DNA from: Rhizobium sp. Q54
GTDB taxonomy: Bacteria > Pseudomonadota > Alphaproteobacteria > Rhizobiales > Xanthobacteraceae
Direction: 5' to 3'
NCBI GenBank assembly: GCA_945870035.1
Contig: CAMBQQ010000024.1
Coordinates: 1 to 45,526, forward strand
Length of the DNA: 45,526 bases
Under the pieces are notes generated by a model, which worked only from the letters and a program-made list of their open reading frames with translations, was not told where the DNA came from and ran no database searches. Shown here in pieces: positions 1 through 8,402 of the stretch. The translations under genes and the position numbers were made by a program. The stretch's first letter is position 1. Each line of letters starts with the position of its first letter.

Positions 1-1
1 C

Positions 2-109
2 CTTGATGGCCACGCACTCTTGCCAAAACTTATCCTGGGGGTAAAGTTCACTAACGGGTTGGAGGTCATCGCCAAGGCGAGCGACCTTCAGGACGAAAAC
101 GCCGCCTAA
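2..109 (+). CDS. IS256-family transposase, C-terminal fragment (partial)
   Basis: An open frame enters from the window edge and stops at TAA 107-109, giving 35 residues. The stretch LPKLILGVKFTNGLEV closely resembles the conserved tail of IS256-family transposases, where a W-x-x-L-D-G-H segment precedes a PKLILGVKF-type motif. The DDE catalytic residues would lie upstream, outside the window. The stop codon sits 2 bases before the inverted repeat, as expected for a compact IS. The N-terminus of a related transposase appears at the opposite edge (45478) on the same strand. Confidence 0.8.
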   Translation, partial: LDGHALLPKLILGVKFTNGLEVIAKASDLQDENAA

Positions 110-111
110 AA

Positions 112-145
112 GATCAGGCCGTCACCAACTTTAGGCGATAGCTCC
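112..145. repeat. IS terminal inverted repeat, right (IRR)
   Basis: The reverse complement begins GGAGCTAT and contains AAAGTTGGTGACGG, both shared exactly with the left repeat at 45379. The match ends abruptly at base 145, which marks the element boundary. The bases just outside (146 onward, TGGCCCGC) do not match those outside the left repeat (45371-45378, TGTAGGCC). No shared target-site duplication is therefore present between the two ends. Confidence 0.85.
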
Positions 146-1164
146 TGGCCCGCCTCGCCGACCGCATGGTCGATGGCGAATTGCCGAAACTCCCGGTCGA
201 TGCCGCCACCGAGCGGGCCCGCGCTTTGTGCTACCGCGCCATCGCCGAGGCGCCCGACGATCCGGAAGTCGCGACCATCGCCGCCAGCCTGTTGAGCGAA
301 AGCGTGCCGCAATGGCATGCCACCATCATTCTCGACCGCGCCCGCAACGAGGCCTATGACGCCGCCCTTCAAGCCGTCATCGAGCCCGGCATGCGCGTCC
401 TGGAAGTCGGCGCCGGAACTGGCATTCTTGCCATGATGGCGGCGCGCGCGGGCGCCGCCGAAGTCATTACTTGCGAATCGAACCCGCTGATCGCCGAGCG
501 GGCCCGCGCCATTGTCGCCGCCAATGGCTATGCGGACCGGGTCAAGATCATCGACAAGCATTCGACCGAACTGCGCATCGGCGAGGATATGGCCGGCCCA
601 GCCGATGTGTTCGTCTCCGAGATCATCAGCGATGCGCTGATCGGCGAAGGCATGCTGCTGGTCACCGAGGACGTCGTGCCGCGGCTGTTGAAGCCAGGCG
701 CGGCGATCATTCCCTATCGCGGCGCGATCCGCGTCGCGCTCGCCTATTATGGCGGCGCCGGCACCTTGCGCATGGGAAAGGTGGACGAATTCGACCTGTC
801 GCTGTTCAACCGGCTGGTGGCGCCGAGCTATGCGCTGGCCATCGAGAACCCGCTGCTGACCTTGAGCAGCGCGGCCGCCGACCTGTTCGCCTTCACCTTC
901 GCCGATGGCGGGCCGTTCCCCGCCCGGCGCACGCAGTTGACGCTGCGCGCCAAGGAGCGCGCCAATGGCGTGGTGCAATGGGTCCGCATACGCACCGACG
1001 CCGACAGCTACTACGAGAACGTGCCGCGCACCGGCGAAGGCTCGAGCTGGCACGCCGAATTCTATCCGTTCGCCGACAAGACAATCGCCGAGCCGGGCGA
1101 GGACATTGTCGTGAATGGCAGCCATGGCAAGACGACCTTGCGCATCTGGGCCGGCAAGCCGTAA
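146..1164 (+). CDS. PRMT-like SAM-dependent methyltransferase, 5' end probably lost to the IS
   Basis: A class I methyltransferase resembling protein arginine methyltransferases. Counting from ATG 166 (332 residues): the SAM-binding glycine motif EVGAGTG spans about 80-86, an acidic residue follows in CESNP near 104, and SEIISDALIGEGM at 151-163 matches the PRMT double-E loop, placing Glu152 and Glu161 as the expected guanidinium clamp. A Trp-His pair near the C-terminus may be the THW-loop equivalent. The substrate is unknown. The frame stays open and coding-like from the IS edge at 146 (residues LARLADR) into ATG 166, so the native start was probably further upstream and was removed by the insertion. 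ATG 166 has no clear ribosome-binding site. It is followed 9 bp later by pncB, likely in one transcript. Whether a shortened product is made is unknown. Confidence 0.7.
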
Positions 1165-1173
1165 ACCTTGGTC

Positions 1174-2508
1174 ATGACCACCAGCCCTCTCCTCACCGAC
1201 CTCTACGAACTCAACATGGTCCAGGCCTATCTGGACAAGAATGAGGACGGCGAAGCCGTATTCGAATTCTTCGTGCGGCGGCTGCCGGCACGGCGCGGTT
1301 TTCTGCTGGCAGCGGGTCTTGAGGACGCGCTGCAATTTCTTGAAACCATGCGCTATTCGGCCGCCGACATCGCCTGGCTGAAGAGCACCGGCCGCTTCCG
1401 CGACAATCTACTCGATTATTTGCGCGACTTCCGTTTCACCGGCGATGTGCACGCGATTCCCGAAGGCAGCGTCTGCTTTCCGGGCGAGCCGCTGCTACGC
1501 ATCACCGCGCCTTTGCCGCAGGCGCAGCTTGTTGAATCGCGGCTGATCAACATCCTGCATTTCCAGACTTTGATTGCCTCGAAGGCGGCGCGCATGGTTT
1601 TGGCCGCACCCGTCAAGATTTTGTCCGACTTCGGCCTGCGCACCGCGCATGGCGCCGAAGCCGGCAATTTCTCGGCGCGCGCCAGCTACATCGCCGGCTT
1701 CGCCAGCGTCGCCAATGTGCTGGCCGGCCAGCGCTATGGAATTCCCATTGTCGGCACCATGGCGCATTCCTTCGTCCAGGTGCATGGCGACGAGATGAAA
1801 GCCTTCGAGACTTTCGCCCGCGCGCGGCCGGAAGGCGTGGTGCTGTTGATCGACACTTACGACACCGAAGCGGGCGCGCGCAAAGTGGTTGAGCTGGCGC
1901 CGCACCTTCAGGCCGACGGCATCGCCATTCGCGGCGTGCGCATCGACAGTGGCGATCTCACCGCCATGTCAAAGAAGGTGCGCGCCATTCTCGATGCCGG
2001 CGGGTTAAAGGATACGCTCATTCTCGTTTCGGGCGGCATCAACGAAGACGTGCTGCAAGGCATGATGAAGGACGGCGCGCCGATCGACGGCTTCGGCATC
2101 GGCGTCAATCTCGCCGCCTCGATCGATGCGCCGTCGCTCGATTGCGCCTACAAGCTCCAGGATTATCGCGGCACGCCGAAGCGCAAATTGTCGGAAGGCA
2201 AGCAGACCTGGCCGGGCCGCAAGCAGGTGTTCCGCGCCTACAACAGCGACGGCCGCATGGCCGGCGACATTCTAACCGTCGAAGGCGACAGGCAAGATGG
2301 CGAGGCTTTGATTGTCGAAGTGATGCGCGACGGCAAGCGCGTCGGCGCGGTGCCGACCTTGGCGCAGATTCGCGAACGCGCGACGCGCGATCTGGCGCGG
2401 CTGCCGGAGCCGCTCAGGCAATTGCAGACGGGTATCGATTATCCTGTTCAGGTGAGCGATGCGCTCAAGGGGCTGGCGGCTGAAGCCGACAGACTGACGA
2501 AGCGCTAG
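1174..2508 (+). CDS. pncB: Nicotinate phosphoribosyltransferase
   Basis: Joins nicotinate to PRPP with ATP hydrolysis to give nicotinate mononucleotide, the entry step of the Preiss-Handler NAD salvage route in the cytoplasm. The N-terminus LTDLYELNM, the segment GLRTAHGAEAGNFSARASYI and the motif GTMAHSFVQVH, with its conserved His, are typical of the family. The length of 444 residues is normal. I chose ATG 1174; an in-frame TTG at 1168 exists two codons earlier but adds nothing. The stop overlaps the stop of the convergent M24 gene: CTAG at 2505-2508 serves both strands. The gene probably shares a transcript with the methyltransferase upstream, so the IS insertion may also have changed its promoter. 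Confidence 0.92.
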   Translation: MTTSPLLTDLYELNMVQAYLDKNEDGEAVFEFFVRRLPARRGFLLAAGLEDALQFLETMRYSAADIAWLKSTGRFRDNLLDYLRDFRFTGDVHAIPEGSVCFPGEPLLRITAPLPQAQLVESRLINILHFQTLIASKAARMVLAAPVKILSDFGLRTAHGAEAGNFSARASYIAGFASVANVLAGQRYGIPIVGTMAHSFVQVHGDEMKAFETFARARPEGVVLLIDTYDTEAGARKVVELAPHLQADGIAIRGVRIDSGDLTAMSKKVRAILDAGGLKDTLILVSGGINEDVLQGMMKDGAPIDGFGIGVNLAASIDAPSLDCAYKLQDYRGTPKRKLSEGKQTWPGRKQVFRAYNSDGRMAGDILTVEGDRQDGEALIVEVMRDGKRVGAVPTLAQIRERATRDLARLPEPLRQLQTGIDYPVQVSDALKGLAAEADRLTKR

Positions 2509-3698
2509 AGCGCCGTCCCCGCCCTGTTCCAGCCGCGCAGGCCCTCGCCGTAAATCTCGTGACCGGTTTCGGTCACCACGACTGTGTCTTCCAGTTTGAT
2601 GAAGCCGCGGGTCTGATGCAGCAGCGTGGTTTCCACCGACACCACCATGCCGGCTTCGAGCGGCCGGTCGGCATAGTCGCCCGGATAAGGCACCGGGCCG
2701 TGGCTGGTCAGGCGCGGCGCTTCGTGGCTGACCATGCCCATGCCGTGCGCCAGGAAATCGAGATGATTGTGATGCTTCGATTTGGCGCGTAGCGGCTCAC
2801 CGGCTTCGTAAATGACGCGGCCCGGTGCGCCGGCTTTGATCGGCTTCATCGCCGCGCGCTGGATGCATTCGATCTCGCCAAGATAATCAGTGAGTTCGGC
2901 ATCCGGCTCGCCCACAATCGCCATGCGGCAGATGTCGCCGATATAGCCTTTGTAATTGCCGCCGGAGTCGATCGACATGATGTCGCCTTGCGCCAATTTC
3001 TGGTCGGATGGCGCGCGGTTCAAGCTCGTGCCGGCGGTGATCAAGCAATACTCAAAGGTCATGCCGCGCTTGACCTCTTCCAGCCGCAGCGCATCGACGA
3101 TGTCGTTTTTCGTGGCGCCAGCGCCGTGACCTTCAATGACGGCCTGCATCGAAGCCAGCACCGCTTCCGAGGCGATTTTCAGCTTTGCCAGTTCATCGCT
3201 TGATTTGACGGCGCGCTGGCGCTCCAACACGAACAGCGCGTCGACCCAGTCGGCGTCCGGGTAAGCCGCGCGCAGCACATTGGCGGCGTCATACGGCAGG
3301 AAACCGAATTCGGCCGCGATGCGCTTCGGCGCCAAGCCAGCCTTGCGCATATAATCGACAGCCTTTTGCATGGCATCGACAGAACCGCCCGACGCCGTCT
3401 GCACTTCGGGCATCCACAGCGGCTTATTCTGCGTCTGAAATTTCTCCAGCCGATGCCCGACATAGGCGGCCTTTTCCGGCGCACCCTTGGGATAAACGAG
3501 GACCGGCATATAACGGCTGATGCCGGTCGCATCCATGACATCGAAGAAATCGGCGCGGTGACCACCGGTCAAATACTGCGCATTGTGTTTCGATGTGGCG
3601 ACCACGACGTCGATGCCGGCCTCGTCCATCAGCCGGTCGAGACGGCGGTGGTCGAACGGAATGGCGAGACTGCCGGCGGCTTGCGCGTTGACGTTCAT
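2505..3698 (-). CDS. M24-family metallopeptidase (Xaa-Pro peptidase/creatinase-like)
   Basis: A pita-bread-fold enzyme of 397 residues, with a creatinase-type N-terminal domain (about 1-160) and a catalytic C-terminal domain. The five dinuclear metal ligands of the family are all visible: Asp244, Asp255, His318, Glu355 and Glu370. The fold covers Xaa-Pro aminopeptidases, creatinase, ectoine hydrolase and the DMSP lyase DddP, so the substrate cannot be named. The start is ATG 3698, preceded by AGGAG with 7-base spacing; an upstream extension in frame lacks such support. This is the last gene of the liv/MetE-like operon, 81 bp after the MetE-like stop. Its position suggests it acts on the imported solute or a derivative, which is inference. 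No signal peptide is seen, so a cytoplasmic location is expected. Confidence 0.82.
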   Translation of the reverse strand: MNVNAQAAGSLAIPFDHRRLDRLMDEAGIDVVVATSKHNAQYLTGGHRADFFDVMDATGISRYMPVLVYPKGAPEKAAYVGHRLEKFQTQNKPLWMPEVQTASGGSVDAMQKAVDYMRKAGLAPKRIAAEFGFLPYDAANVLRAAYPDADWVDALFVLERQRAVKSSDELAKLKIASEAVLASMQAVIEGHGAGATKNDIVDALRLEEVKRGMTFEYCLITAGTSLNRAPSDQKLAQGDIMSIDSGGNYKGYIGDICRMAIVGEPDAELTDYLGEIECIQRAAMKPIKAGAPGRVIYEAGEPLRAKSKHHNHLDFLAHGMGMVSHEAPRLTSHGPVPYPGDYADRPLEAGMVVSVETTLLHQTRGFIKLEDTVVVTETGHEIYGEGLRGWNRAGTAL

Positions 3699-3779
3699 CG
3701 GATCGCTCCTGCCCGGCCGGCGTCTTGACCGCGCCGGTCGGGGCAAGCCTAGCGCAAACGCGCGCCCTCGCCCAGACGC

Positions 3780-4946
3780 CTACCAGAGTTCCTTGCTGGC
3801 GAGCCGCGCGCCTTCCGACAGCGCTTCCAGCTTGGCCCACATCACCGTTGGGTGAACGCGGCGGTAGAACGGCCCTTGGGCGAAACCACAGTCGGTGCCG
3901 GCGATGACATTCTCGCGGCCGACGATTTTCGCCAGCCGGACAATACGCTCGGCGACCAGCTCGGGATGCTCGACGACATTGGTGGCGTGGCTGATGACGC
4001 CAGGGATGAGCACCTGATCGGGGCCGAGCTTGACGTCCTTCCAGACCTTCCATTCGTGCTCGTGGCGCGGATTGGCGCCTTCGATGACATAAGCGCCGAC
4101 CTTGATCTTGAGAATGAGATCGACGACGTCCTTGAGCGGAACGTCGGAGACATGCGGACCCGGCCAGCTGCCCCAGCAGACGTGATAGCGGATACGGTCG
4201 GCCGGCAGACCCTCGATGGCGTGGTTGATGATGTCGACCTGGTCGCTGAGCCAACGCTTGTAGTCGTCGAAACTCTTCGGCGGCACCATGCGGTCATAGG
4301 TCACCGCGAGCCGCGCATCGTCGAGCTGCACCAAGAGGCCATTGTCGATAATCATCTTGTATTCGGTGCGCATGGCGTCGGCGATCGCCTGCTGCAACTC
4401 GGCGTCACTCTTGTAGTACTCGTTCTTGCGGTCGGGAATGACGCTGGCCGGCGCGGCGACCGGGAGGAAGCCCTCTTCCGCCTTGACGTTCTTCAGGGCC
4501 GCTTTGAAATTATCGATGTCGCGCTGCAACTCGGCCTGACCCGTATACTTGATCGGCCCGGTGCAGATCGCCTCGGTGACGGTGGCGACGCCTTCCTTGG
4601 CGTCCAGCTCGGCATAGAAGTCGGCGAACTGCGTGCGATCCGCGCCGCGCTTGAACGGGTTAGCCTTGTCTTCCTTGATCGGCCGGCGTTCGAAACCGGA
4701 CAGCCGCGTCAGTGCATATTGCGCCCAGGAGATCGACTTGCCGAACTCGCCGTCGCTCATCACGTCGATGCCGGCGTCGGCCTGCTGACGCACGACCTCG
4801 GCAACCGTGTCGGTGAGACACTTGTTGTAGGCCTTCTCGTCATAAGGCTTGCCGCCCTGCACCAGACGCAGGAAGTCCTGCAACTGCGGCGGACGGATCA
4901 GGCTGCCGACATGGGTGGTGAGAATGCGGTCGGTGGAGTGCTTCAT
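3780..4946 (-). CDS. Cobalamin-independent methionine synthase-like protein (MetE catalytic core only)
   Basis: At 388 residues this matches only the C-terminal catalytic barrel of MetE (the full enzyme is about 750). It belongs to the family often annotated methionine synthase II or 5-methyltetrahydropteroyltriglutamate-homocysteine methyltransferase. The four expected zinc ligands can be placed: His255 and Cys257 in YHVCWG, Glu289 in VIEGANPR, and Cys353 in GTDCGF. The N-terminal THVGSLIRP also fits. Core-only proteins can transfer methyl or other alkyl groups to a thiol, so the true donor and acceptor are open. The start ATG 4946 is one base after the livF stop (TGACATG), which indicates translational coupling with the transporter. 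The link to a LIV-type importer and an M24 hydrolase suggests catabolism or demethylation of an imported compound rather than housekeeping methionine synthesis. Confidence 0.82.
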   Translation of the reverse strand: MKHSTDRILTTHVGSLIRPPQLQDFLRLVQGGKPYDEKAYNKCLTDTVAEVVRQQADAGIDVMSDGEFGKSISWAQYALTRLSGFERRPIKEDKANPFKRGADRTQFADFYAELDAKEGVATVTEAICTGPIKYTGQAELQRDIDNFKAALKNVKAEEGFLPVAAPASVIPDRKNEYYKSDAELQQAIADAMRTEYKMIIDNGLLVQLDDARLAVTYDRMVPPKSFDDYKRWLSDQVDIINHAIEGLPADRIRYHVCWGSWPGPHVSDVPLKDVVDLILKIKVGAYVIEGANPRHEHEWKVWKDVKLGPDQVLIPGVISHATNVVEHPELVAERIVRLAKIVGRENVIAGTDCGFAQGPFYRRVHPTVMWAKLEALSEGARLASKELW

Positions 4947-4947
4947 G

Positions 4948-5673
4948 TCAGGCCTTCACGACACCGATGAGTTGCTCAAGCTTCGCCGGGTCGTCGCGCA
5001 GGCTCTTGCTCGGGCCGTCGAACACGATATGGCCGCGGTCCATCACCACCGCGCGCGGCGCGATGTCGAGCGCCAGCCGCGAGTTCTGCTCGACCAAAAT
5101 CAACGCCATCTCGCCGCTCTGCGTCAGATTCTTCACTGCGCGCGCCAATTCCTCGACGATCACCGGCGCGAGACCTTCGGACGGCTCGTCCATCAGCAGC
5201 ACGCTCGGATTGCCGATCAGCGCGCGGCCGATCGCCAGCATCTGCTGTTCGCCGCCGGACAACTGGTTGCCGCGGTTGTCGACGCGCTCGGCCAGCCGCG
5301 GAAACAGTTCGAACACCGTCTTGTGCGTCCACGGCCCCGGCCGCGCCGCAACATCCATGTTCTCGCGCACCGACAGCGATGGGAAAATCTCGCGCTCCTG
5401 CGGCACCAGGCTAAGGCCCGCGGTCACACGGCGGTAAGTCGCGGCAGCGGAAATATCCTTGCCGCGCAAGGTAATGCGGCCGCCATGCAGAGTGGTGTGG
5501 CCCATGATGGTCGCCAATAGCGTCGTCTTGCCGACGCCGTTGCGGCCGATCACCGAGACGGCTTCGCCGGGCGCCAACGAAAAATTGACGTCTTCCAGCA
5601 CCACGGTCTCGCCATAGCCGGCGAAAACCTTGTCGAGCTGCAGAACGGGCTCGATCGATCCTTGACTAGACAT
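4948..5673 (-). CDS. livF: Branched-chain amino-acid-type ABC transporter, ATP-binding protein LivF
   Basis: One of two cytoplasmic ATPases of a HAAT (LIV) importer; 241 residues from ATG 5673. Walker A is GRNGVGKT, the signature is LSGGEQQ, and Walker B with the following region is LLMDEPSEGLAP, which is characteristic of LivF. The chosen start overlaps the livG stop (TAG at 5666-5668) by 8 bases. Nine further upstream codons are in frame but lie inside livG and are not needed. It is followed one base later by the MetE-like gene. Solute specificity is set by the binding protein encoded first in the operon and is not necessarily leucine, isoleucine or valine. Confidence 0.93.
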   Translation of the reverse strand: MSSQGSIEPVLQLDKVFAGYGETVVLEDVNFSLAPGEAVSVIGRNGVGKTTLLATIMGHTTLHGGRITLRGKDISAAATYRRVTAGLSLVPQEREIFPSLSVRENMDVAARPGPWTHKTVFELFPRLAERVDNRGNQLSGGEQQMLAIGRALIGNPSVLLMDEPSEGLAPVIVEELARAVKNLTQSGEMALILVEQNSRLALDIAPRAVVMDRGHIVFDGPSKSLRDDPAKLEQLIGVVKA

Positions 5674-6460
5674 GGCCGCCACCCCGCTGGGCCGCATCAT
5701 GGCCTTCCTGGCCGAGATACACCGCGCGCACGTCTTCGTTGCTCATAATGTCCTTCGGCGTGCCTTGCGTGAACACGGCGCCCTGCACCAGCACGATGAT
5801 TTCCTTGGCGAAACGGAAGACGACGTCCATGTCGTGCTCGATGATCAGCACGGCAATGTCGGCGCTGAGATTGTCGACAACATCGAGAATAAGGTGACTT
5901 TCCGATGACGGCACGCCGGCCGCCGGCTCGTCGAGCAGCAGCACGCGCGGCTTCTGCGCGAGCGCAATGGCGATCTCGACCAGGCGCTGGCGGCCATAGG
6001 GCAGTTCCTTGACCAGCCGCAGCGCGGCGTCGACCAGCCTGAGCGAGTCGAGATGATCGAGCGCCTCGTCGATCACCGAGCGCTTGGCGCCGGCCGACCG
6101 CCACATATTGCTGTTCTCACCGTCGCGTTCGCCTATCGCCATGCAGATGTTCTCAAGCACCGACAGGCCGCGGAACAGCTGGTTAATCTGGAACGTGCGC
6201 GCCAGACCGCCGCGCGCCCGCTCCGCCTGCGACGAGGCGGTAATGTCGACACCATTGAGCAGCACGGTGCCGGACGATGGCTTGAGCACGCCGGTGATGA
6301 GATTGACCAAAGTCGTCTTGCCGGCGCCGTTCGGGCCGATCAGCGCGCAGCGCGCGCCGCGCTCCAGCGTCATGGTGACATCGCGCGTGACATTGAGCGC
6401 GCCGAAGCTGCGGTTGAGATTCTGGACGTTAAGTGCTGGGACTTGCAGCGCGGCGGTCAC
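5666..6460 (-). CDS. livG: Branched-chain amino-acid-type ABC transporter, ATP-binding protein LivG
   Basis: Second ATPase of the LIV importer, 264 residues. Walker A is GPNGAGKT (42-49). The C-loop region reads LPYGRQRLVEIA, the usual LivG variant of the LSGGQ signature, followed by Walker B VLLLDEPAAGV. The switch His lies in IIEHDMDVV. The start overlaps the end of livM by 4 bases and its end overlaps livF, so the set is tightly coupled. Nothing is missing. Confidence 0.93.
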   Translation of the reverse strand: MTAALQVPALNVQNLNRSFGALNVTRDVTMTLERGARCALIGPNGAGKTTLVNLITGVLKPSSGTVLLNGVDITASSQAERARGGLARTFQINQLFRGLSVLENICMAIGERDGENSNMWRSAGAKRSVIDEALDHLDSLRLVDAALRLVKELPYGRQRLVEIAIALAQKPRVLLLDEPAAGVPSSESHLILDVVDNLSADIAVLIIEHDMDVVFRFAKEIIVLVQGAVFTQGTPKDIMSNEDVRAVYLGQEGHDAAQRGGGHV

Positions 6461-7518
6461 GGCTTTGACCCCTTGTTCTTGTCTTTAGCGAAGTACGCGC
6501 CGGCCTGCTCGAACAGGCCGAGCACGCCGCGGCGGGCGAACAGCACCGCCAGCACCAGCAACAAGCCAATGCCGAACTGCCAGAAGGTCGGCGACAGCTT
6601 GGAGAAGTAATCCTCCATGATCATGTAGACGGCGGCGCCGAGGAAGGCGCCGTACAGCCGTCCGGTGCCGCCGAGGATCAGCATCACCATGACCTTGGCG
6701 GAGTTCTCGAACTCGAACACAGTCAACGTCACATAGGCGTTGGTCTGCGTGAACAGCGCGCCGGCAATGCCGGCAATGCCGGCGGCGATGGTATAGACCG
6801 TGACCAGACGCCAATGCACCGGCGAGCCGATGGCGTGCATGCGCCGCACGTTTTCGCGGATGCCGGTCAGCGCCTGCCCGAATGGCGAGTAGACAATACG
6901 GCGGACGAAATAGAACACGACGGCGAGCACGACCAGCGCATAGACGTAATTGGTGTGACCGTAGAGATCGTACTCGAAGCGGCCGAGCAGCGGATCGAAA
7001 ACCAGCCCCGGCAGTCCGTCATAGCCGCCGGTGAATTCCGAACCCAGATTGCCGGCCTCCTGCAACATGATCGCGGTGGCGAGCGTCAACATCAGCAACG
7101 TCAGGCCGCGATAGCGCAACAGGAACCAGCCGGAGACAAAGCCGCCAATCGAGGCCAGGACAAAGGCCGCGAACAGGCCGCTGACCGGTTCGGTCCAGCC
7201 GAGCTTGGCGGCGCCGAGGCCGACCGTATAGGCGCCGATGCCAAAGAAGGCGGCATGTCCCAGCGTGACGATGCCGGCGTAACCAAGGATCAGGTCAAGC
7301 GACAATGCAAACAGCACCATCACCAGCACCTGGCTGCCGAAAGTCAGGCGATCGGGAAACAGAAAAAATACCGCGATGCAGGCGAGCCACGGCAAGGCTT
7401 CCGCCCAGCGGTAGCGGTGGCGGCTCACCAGATATTCGGCGGCGCGGTCGCGTGCAGCGGTCGCCGCGGCATCGCGCGGCGGCGTCATGGCGGGGGCTGG
7501 CGTATTATTCGCGGCCAT
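6457..7518 (-). CDS. livM: Branched-chain amino-acid-type ABC transporter, permease LivM
   Basis: Integral inner-membrane permease of 353 residues with about nine to ten hydrophobic segments after a polar N-terminal tail of about 35 residues. The segment GYAGIVTLGHAAFFGIGAY is the conserved LivM motif, and GGTGRLYGAFLGA corresponds to the EAA-like loop that contacts the ATPase. It forms the channel with LivH. The start ATG 7518 overlaps the end of livH by 14 bases. The Lys-rich C-terminus (KDKNKGSKP) is cytoplasmic. Confidence 0.92.
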   Translation of the reverse strand: MAANNTPAPAMTPPRDAAATAARDRAAEYLVSRHRYRWAEALPWLACIAVFFLFPDRLTFGSQVLVMVLFALSLDLILGYAGIVTLGHAAFFGIGAYTVGLGAAKLGWTEPVSGLFAAFVLASIGGFVSGWFLLRYRGLTLLMLTLATAIMLQEAGNLGSEFTGGYDGLPGLVFDPLLGRFEYDLYGHTNYVYALVVLAVVFYFVRRIVYSPFGQALTGIRENVRRMHAIGSPVHWRLVTVYTIAAGIAGIAGALFTQTNAYVTLTVFEFENSAKVMVMLILGGTGRLYGAFLGAAVYMIMEDYFSKLSPTFWQFGIGLLLVLAVLFARRGVLGLFEQAGAYFAKDKNKGSKP

Positions 7519-8377
7519 AGAACCCCGCAGGCTTGATCAAGAGAACAATCACGGTGATGGCGTAGATGAAGAAACCGCCCGCTTCGGCGTACAGATATTT
7601 GCCGCCGGTATCGATGACGCCGATCACCAGCGCCGCCAGCAGCGTGCCCTTCAAACTGCCGAGGCCGCCAACGGCAACTACGATCAGGAACAGCACCAGG
7701 TAAAGAACGGCGAAGCTCGGCGACAGGCCGAACAACTGGATCGCCAGGCCGCCGCCGAGCGCGGCCAACCCGGAGCCGAGCGCGAAGGTCAGCGTGAACA
7801 GAAGATCGACATTGATGCCGACCGATTCCGCCATGCGCCGGTTATCGACTGCGGCACGGATTTTCGCGCCGATATTGGTTTTCTCGAAGCCGTACCAAAG
7901 CACCGAGATCAGCGCGATGCCGAGCACAATCAGAAAAGCGCGGTAAGTCGGGAAAGCGCGGAAACCCAGATTGATGTCGCCCTGCAGCCAGGGCGGCAGC
8001 GGCACCGATTTCGGGATCGGCCCGTAAAGATAAGTGGCGGTGGCGATCGCCATGAAAGCGAGACCGATAGTGAGCAGCACCTGCTCGAGATCGGTCGCCT
8101 TGTAGAGACGGCGGTAAAGCCCGCGTTCGAACACGACGCTGACCGCGCCGACCGCGACCGCGGCAATCGCCAGCGACGGCGCAAAGCCGATGCCGAGATC
8201 GCGCGTCAGCGACACGACGATGTAGCCGCCGGCCATAGCGAACGCGCCATGCGCCAGGTTCACGAAGCCCATCAGCCCCATCGTCACCGACAGGCCGACA
8301 GAGGTAATGAACAGGAACATGGCATAGGCCAGCCCGTCGAAGAGAATACTGACGGCGATGATGGCAAATTGCGGCAC
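7505..8377 (-). CDS. livH: Branched-chain amino-acid-type ABC transporter, permease LivH
   Basis: Second permease of the LIV importer, 290 residues and almost entirely hydrophobic. The motif GLMGFVNLAHGAFAMAGGY is typical of LivH, and GGLGSLKGTLLAALVIG is the EAA-type coupling loop. It follows the binding-protein gene across an 83 bp gap that holds a strong hairpin (8403-8431), which probably lowers permease expression relative to the binding protein. Confidence 0.93.
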   Translation of the reverse strand: MPQFAIIAVSILFDGLAYAMFLFITSVGLSVTMGLMGFVNLAHGAFAMAGGYIVVSLTRDLGIGFAPSLAIAAVAVGAVSVVFERGLYRRLYKATDLEQVLLTIGLAFMAIATATYLYGPIPKSVPLPPWLQGDINLGFRAFPTYRAFLIVLGIALISVLWYGFEKTNIGAKIRAAVDNRRMAESVGINVDLLFTLTFALGSGLAALGGGLAIQLFGLSPSFAVLYLVLFLIVVAVGGLGSLKGTLLAALVIGVIDTGGKYLYAEAGGFFIYAITVIVLLIKPAGFYGRE

Positions 8378-8402
8378 CAGCCCTACCCCAAGTTAATGAA
8401 AA

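Larger units (their letters stand above)
1..145 (+). mobile_element. Right end of an IS256-family insertion sequence
   Basis: This is the 3' end of an insertion sequence. It holds the last codons of a transposase (2-109) and a terminal inverted repeat (112-145). Reverse-complemented, that repeat matches the left repeat at 45379-45413: 8 identical outer bases, a 5-base block with 2 matches, then 14 identical bases. The transposase tail resembles rhizobial IS256-family (mutator-type) transposases as I remember them. The element is cut by the window edge, and host DNA starts at 146. Confidence 0.82.

Noticed and set aside
2505..3698. M24 gene as a DMSP lyase (DddP).
   Set aside because: The DddP-type extra metal-site Asp spacing is not evident; only the general M24 ligands are seen, so a specific name is not justified.
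3852..4970. A 372-residue plus-strand frame opposite the MetE-like gene, and similar long antisense frames at 7487-8764, 8419-9693, 19095-20315 and 23715-24908.
   Set aside because: Each mirrors a recognised gene on the other strand and shows only low-complexity shadow composition.
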